Below are positions 1 to 6,910 of a stretch of 10,828 bases of DNA, piece after piece (position 1 is the stretch's first letter; each line of letters begins with the position of its first letter). A program made the position numbers and the translations under genes. Source of the DNA: Methanosarcinales archaeon (GTDB taxonomy: Archaea; Halobacteriota; Methanosarcinia; Methanosarcinales; Methanogasteraceae). The notes under the pieces were generated by a model. It did no database searches. It worked only from the letters and a program-made list of their open reading frames with translations, and was not told where the DNA came from. The stretch is from contig QMVM01000044.1 of assembly GCA_003661105.1 (NCBI GenBank), positions 1-10,828 of the forward strand. Direction: 5' to 3'.

Positions 1-122
1 ATAGAGGATGTGCTTCTGAAGAGCCGGATGAGGGAAATCTTCAAGTCCGGTTCTGTGAGGGGGCGCATAGTAACCTCGGGGCTATTACCCCGGAAAGAGG
101 TGCGCTATGTGCCCTACTCGAC
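1..122 (+). mobile_element. Group II intron, 3' end (domains V and VI)
   Basis: The first 122 bases look like the 3' end of a self-splicing group II intron whose body, and any reverse transcriptase gene, lie before the window. Domain V is at 21-53. Its lower stem GAGCCGGA (21-28) pairs with TCCGGTTC (46-53), it contains the catalytic AGC triad, and its upper stem 29-33/39-43 is closed by a GAAA-type loop. Domain VI follows: GGGCGCATAG (61-70) pairs along its whole length, with one G-U pair, with CTATGTGCCC (105-114). An inner helix CGGGG/CCCCG sits at about 77-92. The element ends in CTACTCGAC, a common 3' terminus of such introns, so the 3' splice site is placed after 122. The intron lies in the + orientation. 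Class and mobility cannot be judged because the rest is missing. Confidence 0.82.
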
Positions 123-500
123 AAAAGGGGTGACTGTTTTGCGCGAAAGATGCGCATCAGCACATCCACACAACTGGTAACCTCACGCCGTCCGGTCCGG
201 TTTCCGCTCAAACTCCCCCATCATTAGCAGTTGCAGCGAGCTTGATCCTGTTATCGAAGTGAGTGCTGTTTCTTTCGATAATCGCGTGTATCTGCCCGGA
301 TAGCCGATCTGAAACCGAAACCGAACCGCGCTGCGTGTACGGGGTGGACACGCTTTCTCTCATGGGTTATTCCAGCAGACATACCCTCGTCACAAGTATC
401 CTTGTGAAACGTTGACTGCTTCAGCTTACCTTTGATCGACACGGTCTGAAAATCCAGTGCCGATCAAGGATATGTTCAATCAGCAAACCAGCGATACCGC
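123..500. other. Low-coding stretch after the intron
   Basis: I see no convincing gene here. Short minus-strand frames, for instance one over 251-442, lack a ribosome binding site and any family resemblance, and may be remains of the locus the intron entered. The stretch holds a ten-base palindrome GATGCGCATC (149-158), an inverted repeat TTATCGAA/TTCGATAA (251-258 and 274-281), and a 19-base stretch (206-224) resembling the leader of the mmp8 gene. The last part probably carries the promoter of the marker protein 9 gene. Confidence 0.4.
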
Positions 501-505
501 AACCT

Positions 506-514
506 TGATATACA
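506..514 (+). promoter_or_regulatory. Possible TATA box for the mmp9 gene
   Basis: TGATATACA resembles an archaeal TATA element. Transcription would begin about 25 bases downstream, near 535, a little before the proposed TTG start at 547. The same 11-base string TTGATATACAC recurs at 557-567 inside the gene. If real, this promoter excludes the longer GTG start at 457. The call rests on pattern only. Confidence 0.3.
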
Positions 515-546
515 CCTCTCCCGATGTCGTCAGAAGAGGCGTTTAT

Positions 547-1698
547 TTGACCGAATTTGATATACACGTTGGCTACATACACATCAAAAATCCGATCGCG
601 CTTGCACCGATGGCAGGCATAACAAACATAGATTTTGTCAGGGATTACGCAATGAGCGCGGGGCTTGCCGTGATCGGCGGATACAACCTGGACGATGCGA
701 CAAACGAAGCAGCAAAGAGCATTAACGAGCGCGGGCGTGCTGAATTTGTGACACCTGAGCCGATCGAACACCTGCGAGGCGAACTCGATCGCTTGAATGG
801 AATGGATGACCCCCCCACAATCGCACTCAACGTCAGAAGTACGGAAATTACACCGCTAATGGATGCAGCGCTTCTTGCAAAAGAATATGATGCGATCCTT
901 GAGATCGATTGCCATTGCAGACAGCCGGAGATGGTAGATATCGGAGTGGGCGAACCTCTTCTTCACGATTTGCAGAAACTCGGATCGATCATCTCGAAGA
1001 TTAAGAAGACCGGGGTTGTCCTTTCTGTAAAGACCAGATCCGGAATCGTTGACGACCATGAACTTGCAGCGGCGATTGAGGATGCCGGCGCGGATATGAT
1101 CCACATCGATGCTATGGAACCAGGATTCGGCGTTGACTATAATGCGATCAAGGCGGTAAGAAATGCCACCAACCTCTTCATCATAGGCAACAATTCAGTC
1201 ACGGATTTCAGAAGCGCAAAGGATATGTTCGGATACGGTTCCGATATGGTCTCGCTTGCACGAGCCGTGCCCAAGATTCCGGGAGTGATAGATGATCTTG
1301 TCCGCTCTGTCACCATCTTTCAGGAGCAGACTGGCTGGTATAATGCGCCAAAGCACATCTGCAGCGGTGGCGACGATCGAGCACTCACGTTCTGCTGCCT
1401 GCCTGTCAAGCGGTGTGCCCTTATGCGGGTGCTCCGCAGGTACGGGATGACCCCACAGGAGTTTGCAGACTTAAAAGTCAAACTCTCACGCGGGACACCG
1501 CTCGAACTCGGAGATAATACCTGCTTCGGGACGCTGATATGGTGCTGCAAACTCACAAAACCGTGCTTCATGCGGGACGCTGTACTTGGTCAGATCGGCA
1601 TTTCAGGAGCCCAGTACATGAAACTCAAGAAACGCCTCTCCGAAAGTATTTTAGAGCACCTCGAAGAACTTCCGATCTCATCCGCCGCGAACGATTAG
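547..1698 (+). CDS. mmp9: Methanogenesis marker protein 9 (flavin-barrel-like domain plus Cys-rich C-terminal domain)
   Basis: This 383-residue protein belongs to the methanogenesis marker 9 family, found in archaea that carry methyl-coenzyme M reductase; its biochemical role is unknown. The N-terminal part (NPIALAPMAGITN near residues 15-27) looks like a dihydroorotate dehydrogenase or tRNA-dihydrouridine synthase barrel. The C-terminal domain has eight cysteines at 272, 283, 284, 290, 326, 333, 334 and 340. They include two CCx5C modules, CCLPVKRC and CCKLTKPC, which suggest a metal or Fe-S site (inference). The frame is open back to a GTG at 457. I prefer the TTG at 547 because AGAGG (535-539) lies seven bases before it, a TATA-like box sits inside the longer version, and the protein then begins about 17 residues before the conserved NPI, as in relatives. 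It ends in TAG and overlaps the convergent stress-protein gene by 21 bases. Confidence 0.88.
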   Translation: MTEFDIHVGYIHIKNPIALAPMAGITNIDFVRDYAMSAGLAVIGGYNLDDATNEAAKSINERGRAEFVTPEPIEHLRGELDRLNGMDDPPTIALNVRSTEITPLMDAALLAKEYDAILEIDCHCRQPEMVDIGVGEPLLHDLQKLGSIISKIKKTGVVLSVKTRSGIVDDHELAAAIEDAGADMIHIDAMEPGFGVDYNAIKAVRNATNLFIIGNNSVTDFRSAKDMFGYGSDMVSLARAVPKIPGVIDDLVRSVTIFQEQTGWYNAPKHICSGGDDRALTFCCLPVKRCALMRVLRRYGMTPQEFADLKVKLSRGTPLELGDNTCFGTLIWCCKLTKPCFMRDAVLGQIGISGAQYMKLKKRLSESILEHLEELPISSAAND

Positions 1699-2121
1699 CA
1701 CCGGAATGGTGGACGTGTGGACGACCTTGGTGGCAACGCTTCCGACAAGGATTCGATCAAGCCCGGTCTTGCCAAGAGTCCCCATCACTATCAGATCGAT
1801 CTCGTGCTCCTTTGCATATAAAACGATCTCACTCGCAGGATGCCCTTCCAGAATGCTGCACTCGACAGATACGCCGGATTCTGTACCCTGATCAGCCACA
1901 TGCTTCAGAGACTCGTTACCTTCTGCGCGTATCAGTTCGTACATGCTCTCCCACGCAGCATCCATCGGCAGTGTTGCAAATGCTCCTGCATCGAGGACGT
2001 ATACCGCGTGAACCTCTGCTTCTGCGATGCGGGCAAGTTCGATGCCATAGTCAACCGCCTTTTTGGTGTTCTCTGAGCCGTCGGTCGCGATCAGGATATT
2101 TTTGTATAATTCACTCTCCAT
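1678..2121 (-). CDS. Universal stress protein (UspA family)
   Basis: This 147-residue protein is a single-domain universal stress protein, a cytoplasmic nucleotide-binding alpha/beta fold often induced by stress or growth arrest. The N-terminus YKNILIATDGSE carries the conserved Asp14. The ATP-binding signature G-x2-G-x9-G-S is complete: G114, G117, then G127-S128 in GTLGKTGLDRILVGSVA. This marks the ATP-binding type rather than the UspA type that lacks ATP. Length is normal for the family. It ends in TGA inside the 3' end of the convergent mmp9 gene, and it is divergent from the geranylgeranyl reductase gene across about 150 bases. No strong ribosome binding site is visible before the ATG, so translation may be weakly signalled or leaderless. 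What it responds to is unknown. Confidence 0.93.
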   Translation of the reverse strand: MESELYKNILIATDGSENTKKAVDYGIELARIAEAEVHAVYVLDAGAFATLPMDAAWESMYELIRAEGNESLKHVADQGTESGVSVECSILEGHPASEIVLYAKEHEIDLIVMGTLGKTGLDRILVGSVATKVVHTSTIPVLIVRGG

Positions 2122-2145
2122 AAGCTCATCTCATTTACCAGTTGC

Positions 2146-2169
2146 CACAAAACGAGATAAGGTTTTGTG
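2146..2169. repeat. Inverted repeat in divergent intergenic region
   Basis: CACAAAAC (2146-2153) and GTTTTGTG (2162-2169) form a perfect eight-base dyad with an eight-base spacer, about 25 bases upstream of the stress-protein start. The position suits an operator or a short 5' hairpin acting on the stress-protein gene, or on both divergent genes. No protein known to bind it is encoded next to it. Confidence 0.5.
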
Positions 2170-2226
2170 TTGAGGCGCGGGGTAGCATTTAATGATCCGG
2201 AGGGTGGAGAAGTCGGGCCACAAGCG

Positions 2227-2232
2227 TTTAAG
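2227..2232 (+). promoter_or_regulatory. Possible TATA box for the reductase gene
   Basis: TTTAAG, preceded by a purine-containing stretch, would place the transcript start near 2255, about 20 bases before the chosen ATG at 2276. If real, this rules out the upstream TTG at 2249 as the start. It is weak evidence from pattern and spacing alone. Confidence 0.25.
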
Positions 2233-2275
2233 GAGTTGCGGGGCGTAGTTGAGTACGGATATTTCCGGAGCAAAA

Positions 2276-3487
2276 ATGGATTATGACGTCGTTGTGGTCG
2301 GTGCCGGACCTGCCGGATGTCTGGCAGCGAAGTACGCAGCAAAAAACGGAGCGAAAACACTAATCATTGAGGAACACGCATCCATCGGGTCGCCTGTGCA
2401 ATGCGCAGGTCTGCTGAGTACGCGCGCGATTAGGGAGTGCGAAGTTGTTTTGGATAGTGGATTTCATCCGATCAAAGGCGCGTTTGTGTATGCGCCTGAC
2501 CGGCGGCGGATCTGCATATCGGGCGGCGAGATCAAGGCGTACGTGGTCGACCGGAGAATCTTTGACCGTACGCTTGCAGAGAATGCGGTCCGGTCCGGCG
2601 CAGATATTCTTATGCGCACGCGGGCGGTCGGGATCGATATCGACATGGAGACTCGTGGGCATGGGCATGGGCATGGGCGCCGGAGGATTCTCCATGTCGC
2701 AATCGAAGGCGAACCGGACGTGATCGAAGCTGACATAGTCATCGGGGCGGACGGAGTACAGAGCCGCATCGCACAGTGGGCCGGTCTCGATACGCCAGAA
2801 ACGGCTCTCTCTGGCGCACAGATAAGCACGGTCTACGACTTCGATGATCCCGAATTTGTCGAGATATTTCCAGGATCGTGCGCTCCCGGGTTTTTTGCAT
2901 GGGCGATCCCGCACCATGGTAGCGCACGCATCGGGCTTGCAGTCCGACCGGGATTTGGATCGGGATCTGCATGGGCGCATCTGAAACGGCTGATCGCAGA
3001 GTACCCTGTCGTATCGGAAAAGTGCGATCCCGGAATCACAGGCATCGCGCTTGGTGGAATACCGATCAGCGTACCACAGCAAACGGCAGCCGAGGGTCTG
3101 CTGATCATTGGCGATGCAGCAGGGCAGGTCAAGCCGACATCGGGCGGAGGCGTGTATCCCGGGGCTGTGTGCGCAAAGATTGCGGGGAAGATAGCAGCAG
3201 ACGCTGTTCTGGAGGGGAATACGTCTGCCGGGAGACTCTCCGAATACGATAAACTCTGGAGAGCCAGGATCGGGCGGGAGCTTGTGATCGGAAGGAGGGT
3301 TAATGAATGGATGGCGCGTCTTTCTGATTCCGAGATCAACCGATTGGTTGGGGTGCTGGATGACGATGAACTGCTGGATCTGATCACGAGATACGGAGAT
3401 ATGGATCATCCGTCTGTTGTCGTCCGAAAACTCTTGATGAACCGGAAGAGCATGGGTGCTTTTCTGAAGATGGCTCTTATGAGGTGA
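2276..3487 (+). CDS. Geranylgeranyl reductase family flavoprotein
   Basis: This 403-residue FAD-dependent oxidoreductase belongs to the geranylgeranyl reductase family. In archaea, members saturate the isoprenoid chains of ether lipids (digeranylgeranylglycerophospholipid) or related prenyl groups. The dinucleotide-binding motif VVVGAGPAGC is at residues 6-15, the family motif PVQCAGLLS at 40-48, a GADG motif follows the central strands, and the second FAD motif IIGDAAGQVKPTSGGG lies near 277-292. Length is typical. I chose the ATG at 2276 because GGAG (2267-2270) stands five bases before it and the flavin motif begins straight after; a TTG at 2249 would add nine residues. An odd Gly-His repeat (GHGHGHG, residues 128-134) sits in a surface-like segment. 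Several paralogues usually occur per archaeal genome, so the exact substrate is not certain. Confidence 0.88.
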   Translation: MDYDVVVVGAGPAGCLAAKYAAKNGAKTLIIEEHASIGSPVQCAGLLSTRAIRECEVVLDSGFHPIKGAFVYAPDRRRICISGGEIKAYVVDRRIFDRTLAENAVRSGADILMRTRAVGIDIDMETRGHGHGHGRRRILHVAIEGEPDVIEADIVIGADGVQSRIAQWAGLDTPETALSGAQISTVYDFDDPEFVEIFPGSCAPGFFAWAIPHHGSARIGLAVRPGFGSGSAWAHLKRLIAEYPVVSEKCDPGITGIALGGIPISVPQQTAAEGLLIIGDAAGQVKPTSGGGVYPGAVCAKIAGKIAADAVLEGNTSAGRLSEYDKLWRARIGRELVIGRRVNEWMARLSDSEINRLVGVLDDDELLDLITRYGDMDHPSVVVRKLLMNRKSMGAFLKMALMR

Positions 3488-3550
3488 GGCTGGTCAACTT
3501 GCTGCAACTGTTCAATATTATGTGGGGGCATTGAATGGATCCCATTCCAG

Positions 3551-3560
3551 AAGATAATAA
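3551..3560 (+). promoter_or_regulatory. Possible promoter of the SNF2-SWIM operon
   Basis: AAGATAATAA is an AT-rich, TATA-like stretch that would start transcription about 20 bases before the ATG at 3597. Just upstream, GAATGG and CCATTC (3533-3547, three-base spacer) form a small dyad that could be an operator. Both calls are pattern-based. Confidence 0.3.
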
Positions 3561-3596
3561 GAAGTCTCATCAGCATACTTCAAAGGAGTGTGCATA

Positions 3597-6500
3597 ATGC
3601 AGGTCTTACATACAATCTGGAACGGTGATGAACTGTGCTTATGGGCTGAGGCATCCGCGCTGCCACTGACCGCCCCGCCCCGCCGCGGAAGACCGCCAAA
3701 AAATCCAAAGCCCAGGACACACCCATTTGCTCTTCCTGCCGATATACTAAGTGAGATCTCCGAAAGCACCTTCGGACAGACCCCATCTGGAATCGGGACG
3801 ATGCCACTTCTCCTCCCCTCGACACAGAGAGGTCCGCTGCCATCGCCGTGGCTTGTCCGGGAGGAGGAGTGCGACCACGTGAAGGCGGCCGCACTTGCCG
3901 GATGGAATGTCGAGACGCTAATATTTGACCCGGAGGTGGCGTTTGATCTCTTACTCGATCTACCAGCAAGCCCGCCCCACGGAATCGCTTTTGGGAGTTC
4001 ACTTCGGTTCTGGACCGAAGCAGCCCTATTCTCGCTTGCGCTTATCACAGAAGAACAGTTCATACCCACAATCAGAGAGAATATAGCAGTCTGGACAGCG
4101 GTGATCGCCGGGGATAATGTGGAACGGATGCGCACACTCGCAGATGTGATGCCTGCGTATTGCCGGGCACTTATCATCCAAAAGGAGGGTGGATCAGGTG
4201 CACAGGATATGCGGCCACAGCACATAATTCGGAGTTTTGTCGACCGAACCGTTGACGCATTCGTGCGCAGGAGCCTTGCGTCTGTGTCACTGATCCCGCC
4301 CCGCCGTGGTCGCCGCCCTAAAATCACTCCGATGCCGGAGCGGTTACTATCGGCACTGTCGACCGGGAATCTCGTGCTCGATGCACCGATCGAGGCTGTG
4401 GAAGCATTCTCTGGTAAATTGGAAGGATGGCTCACCGGGATCCAGCCAGCCATGCCATCTGCGCCATTTCGCACGTGTTTCAGGCTTGATGCGCCACCGG
4501 ATCCTGACGAGTGGGAGTATGATGAAATGAATGGTGGCGATGGCAACTATTATGATGAGAATAGTGGTGAGGGCGAGAGTGGCGGTGAGGACGAGAGTGG
4601 CGGTGAGGGTGGCGGCGGCGGAGATGAAACTCGTGAAAGGGACCCGGGGCGGGACTGGAATAGGTGGAGTCTCGGCTTTTTCCTTCAGGCGAAGGACGAC
4701 CCGAGTCTGCTGATCCCTGCGGATAAGGTATGGAAGACACGGTCGGAAACACTCACGTTTCTCAAACGAAAGTTCAAGAACCCGCAAGAGCAGTTGCTTG
4801 CCGACCTCGGGAGGGCGTCTCATACATACCCCCCAATCGAGAAGAGTTTGCAGGATGCACGCCCTGTGGGGTTTGATATGAGTGCGGGGCAGGCGTATTC
4901 CTTCCTGCGGGAGTTTGCCCCCATTCTTGAGCAGAACGGTTTCGGAGTCCTTCTACCACCATGGTGGGATAAACCGGGCGCACGGCTCGGCGTCAAATTA
5001 AAGATCAAGACACCATCCCCGGTGCAAGAAGGTGGCATCGGTTCAGGACATTTCAGCGTCAAATCGATCATGTCTTACGACTGGACGGTAGCGATCGGAG
5101 ATAACACTCTTTCTATGGATGAATTCAAGCATTTAGCCAGTTTGAAGATCCCGCTTGTTCAGGTACGTGGTAAGTGGGTGGAGCTGCGGCCTGAGGATGT
5201 CGAGACCGCGATCAATTTCTTCGAAAAGAAGCATAAGGAGCGCGAGATTACGCTTGGCGAAGCGATGCGTCTCGGGCTTGGTGCGGATGATGCCAGAGAT
5301 GAGATCGGGCTTCCGGTCGTGGGAGTTGAGACTGAGGGGTGGCTTAAGGAGATGTTAAGCAAATTTTCAGGCGATGAGGGCGGGAATAAGGGAGAGGTGG
5401 GTGATGGTGCGAAGATTACCCTTGTCGATCAACCCGGAGCATTCAATGGACTCCTCCGCCCGTATCAGGCAAAAGGCGTCTCGTGGCTTGCGTATCTCTG
5501 CGGATTTGGTTTTGGCGCATGTCTGGCAGATGATATGGGTCTTGGCAAGACCGTGGAGTTGATCGCATTTCTTCTACACGTTCGCGAGGAGGGGGTGAGT
5601 GAAGAAGGGAAAACCCCTGATCCGACACTCCTGATCTGTCCGATGTCGGTCGTCGGCAACTGGCGAAAGGAGGTTGAGCGGTTCGCACCATCTCTTGGGG
5701 TGATGATTCACCACGGCGCTGACCGGCTTGCTGGCAGAGCATTTGCAGAGGAGGCGGAGAAGCATGATCTCGTGATCAGCACATACGCACTGGCGCATCG
5801 TGACGAAGAGGCGTTATCGCAGGTTCACTGGCGGCATATAGTCCTTGATGAAGCACAGAACATCAAGAATCCGGCTGCCAAGCAGACGCAGGCGATAAAG
5901 AGGATCAAAGCCGATCATACGATCGCACTCACAGGAACGCCTGTCGAGAACCGGCTATCAGACCTCTGGTCGATCATGGACTTCTTAAACCGCGGATACC
6001 TCGGATCCGCACAGGGCTTTCGTAAGAGTTTCGCAATACCTATCGAGAAGTATCGAGACGATGCACGTGCAGAGGTGCTCAGGCGTATAATCCAGCCATT
6101 TGTCCTGAGGCGTCTGAAGACCGATCCCACTATCATACAGGACCTTCCTGAGAAGGTGGAGGCGAAGGTCTACCACAACCTGACGCCTGAGCAGGCATCG
6201 CTTTATGAGGCAGTGGTTGCGGAGATGCTTGATAAGCTCGAGTACGCCGACGGAATCGAGCGAAAGGGGATTGTGCTTGCAACACTTACGAAACTCAAGC
6301 AGATCTGTAACCATCCAGCGCTCTTTCTCCAGGACGGAAGCCTTTTAAAGGCGCGATCAGGAAAACTGACGCGTCTATCCGAGATGCTTGAGGAGGTGCT
6401 TTCCGAGAGTGACAAAGCGCTGATCTTCACGCAGTTTGCAGGAATGGGAGCCATGCTGCGTCATCATCTGCAGGAGCGGTTCGATTGCGAGGTGCTATTC

Positions 6501-6908
6501 CTGCACGGCGGGACGTCAAGGAAACAGCGGGATGAGATGGTTCAGCGGTTCCAGCAGGACGAGCACGGACCACGGCTCTTTGTTCTCTCACTCAAAGCAG
6601 GCGGGTTCGGGCTTAACCTCACAGCCGCAAACCACGTCTTCCACTTTGACCGCTGGTGGAACCCTGCTGTAGAGAACCAGGCAACAGACCGCGTCTTCCG
6701 CATCGGGCAGACAAAGAACGTCTTCGCACACAAGTTCGTCTGCATCGGAACGCTCGAAGAGCGAATAGACCGGATGTTAGAGGAGAAGAAAGCACTTGCG
6801 GACGCCATCGTCGGTTCTGGCGAGGCATGGATCACCGAACTATCTACCGACGAACTCAAGGACATCTTCACGCTGAGCCGTGATGCAGCACTTTCCGGAG
6901 GCGATTAA
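3597..6908 (+). CDS. SNF2-family helicase with AT-hook-like motifs
   Basis: This 1103-residue SNF2/HepA-type protein is a DNA-dependent ATPase that likely translocates on duplex DNA or displaces bound proteins. The N-terminal third is poorly conserved and carries two AT-hook-like motifs, PPRRGRPPK (27-35) and PPRRGRRPK (near 233-241), then an acidic Gly-Glu-Asp-Ser linker (about residues 302-345). A SNF2-associated domain of the DUF3670 type lies at about 430-560. The ATPase core shows Walker A DDMGLGKT (near 645), motif II DEAQ (near 750) and motif III TGTPVENRL (near 777). The C-terminal lobe has LSLKAGGFGLNL and RVFRIGQTKNV (near 1032-1042). ATG 3597 is chosen because GGAG (3585-3588) lies eight bases upstream; a GTG at 3588 overlaps that signal. 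The SWIM gene follows by two bases. Roles in repair, recombination or defence are possible but not shown. Confidence 0.95.
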   Translation: MQVLHTIWNGDELCLWAEASALPLTAPPRRGRPPKNPKPRTHPFALPADILSEISESTFGQTPSGIGTMPLLLPSTQRGPLPSPWLVREEECDHVKAAALAGWNVETLIFDPEVAFDLLLDLPASPPHGIAFGSSLRFWTEAALFSLALITEEQFIPTIRENIAVWTAVIAGDNVERMRTLADVMPAYCRALIIQKEGGSGAQDMRPQHIIRSFVDRTVDAFVRRSLASVSLIPPRRGRRPKITPMPERLLSALSTGNLVLDAPIEAVEAFSGKLEGWLTGIQPAMPSAPFRTCFRLDAPPDPDEWEYDEMNGGDGNYYDENSGEGESGGEDESGGEGGGGGDETRERDPGRDWNRWSLGFFLQAKDDPSLLIPADKVWKTRSETLTFLKRKFKNPQEQLLADLGRASHTYPPIEKSLQDARPVGFDMSAGQAYSFLREFAPILEQNGFGVLLPPWWDKPGARLGVKLKIKTPSPVQEGGIGSGHFSVKSIMSYDWTVAIGDNTLSMDEFKHLASLKIPLVQVRGKWVELRPEDVETAINFFEKKHKEREITLGEAMRLGLGADDARDEIGLPVVGVETEGWLKEMLSKFSGDEGGNKGEVGDGAKITLVDQPGAFNGLLRPYQAKGVSWLAYLCGFGFGACLADDMGLGKTVELIAFLLHVREEGVSEEGKTPDPTLLICPMSVVGNWRKEVERFAPSLGVMIHHGADRLAGRAFAEEAEKHDLVISTYALAHRDEEALSQVHWRHIVLDEAQNIKNPAAKQTQAIKRIKADHTIALTGTPVENRLSDLWSIMDFLNRGYLGSAQGFRKSFAIPIEKYRDDARAEVLRRIIQPFVLRRLKTDPTIIQDLPEKVEAKVYHNLTPEQASLYEAVVAEMLDKLEYADGIERKGIVLATLTKLKQICNHPALFLQDGSLLKARSGKLTRLSEMLEEVLSESDKALIFTQFAGMGAMLRHHLQERFDCEVLFLHGGTSRKQRDEMVQRFQQDEHGPRLFVLSLKAGGFGLNLTAANHVFHFDRWWNPAVENQATDRVFRIGQTKNVFAHKFVCIGTLEERIDRMLEEKKALADAIVGSGEAWITELSTDELKDIFTLSRDAALSGGD
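4574..4608 (+). repeat. 18-base tandem repeat in the SNF2 linker
   Basis: The 17-base string CGAGAGTGGCGGTGAGG occurs at 4574-4590 and again at 4592-4608, giving a period of 18 bases and keeping the frame. It encodes repeated Glu-Ser-Gly-Gly-Glu units of the acidic glycine-rich linker and is followed by a run of GGC glycine codons. Such repeats change length easily by slippage. Confidence 0.8.
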
Positions 6909-6910
6909 CG

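Noticed and set aside
1696..1698. TAG of mmp9 as a pyrrolysine codon
   Set aside because: Read-through would run on antisense to the stress-protein gene, and the protein is already full length for its family, so TAG is an ordinary stop here.
1539..2123. Plus-strand frame opposite the stress-protein gene
   Set aside because: Antisense to a clear universal stress protein; the translation is Arg/Ser/His-rich without family features.
2360..3409. Long open frame antisense to the geranylgeranyl reductase
   Set aside because: Its translation is rich in Arg, Pro and Ser with no recognisable motif, while the plus strand encodes a complete flavoprotein. It is a shadow caused by codon bias.
3518..4546. 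Long open frame antisense to the SNF2 gene's 5' part
   Set aside because: Low-complexity Ser/Gly-rich translation, no start signal, and it lies opposite a well-supported gene.
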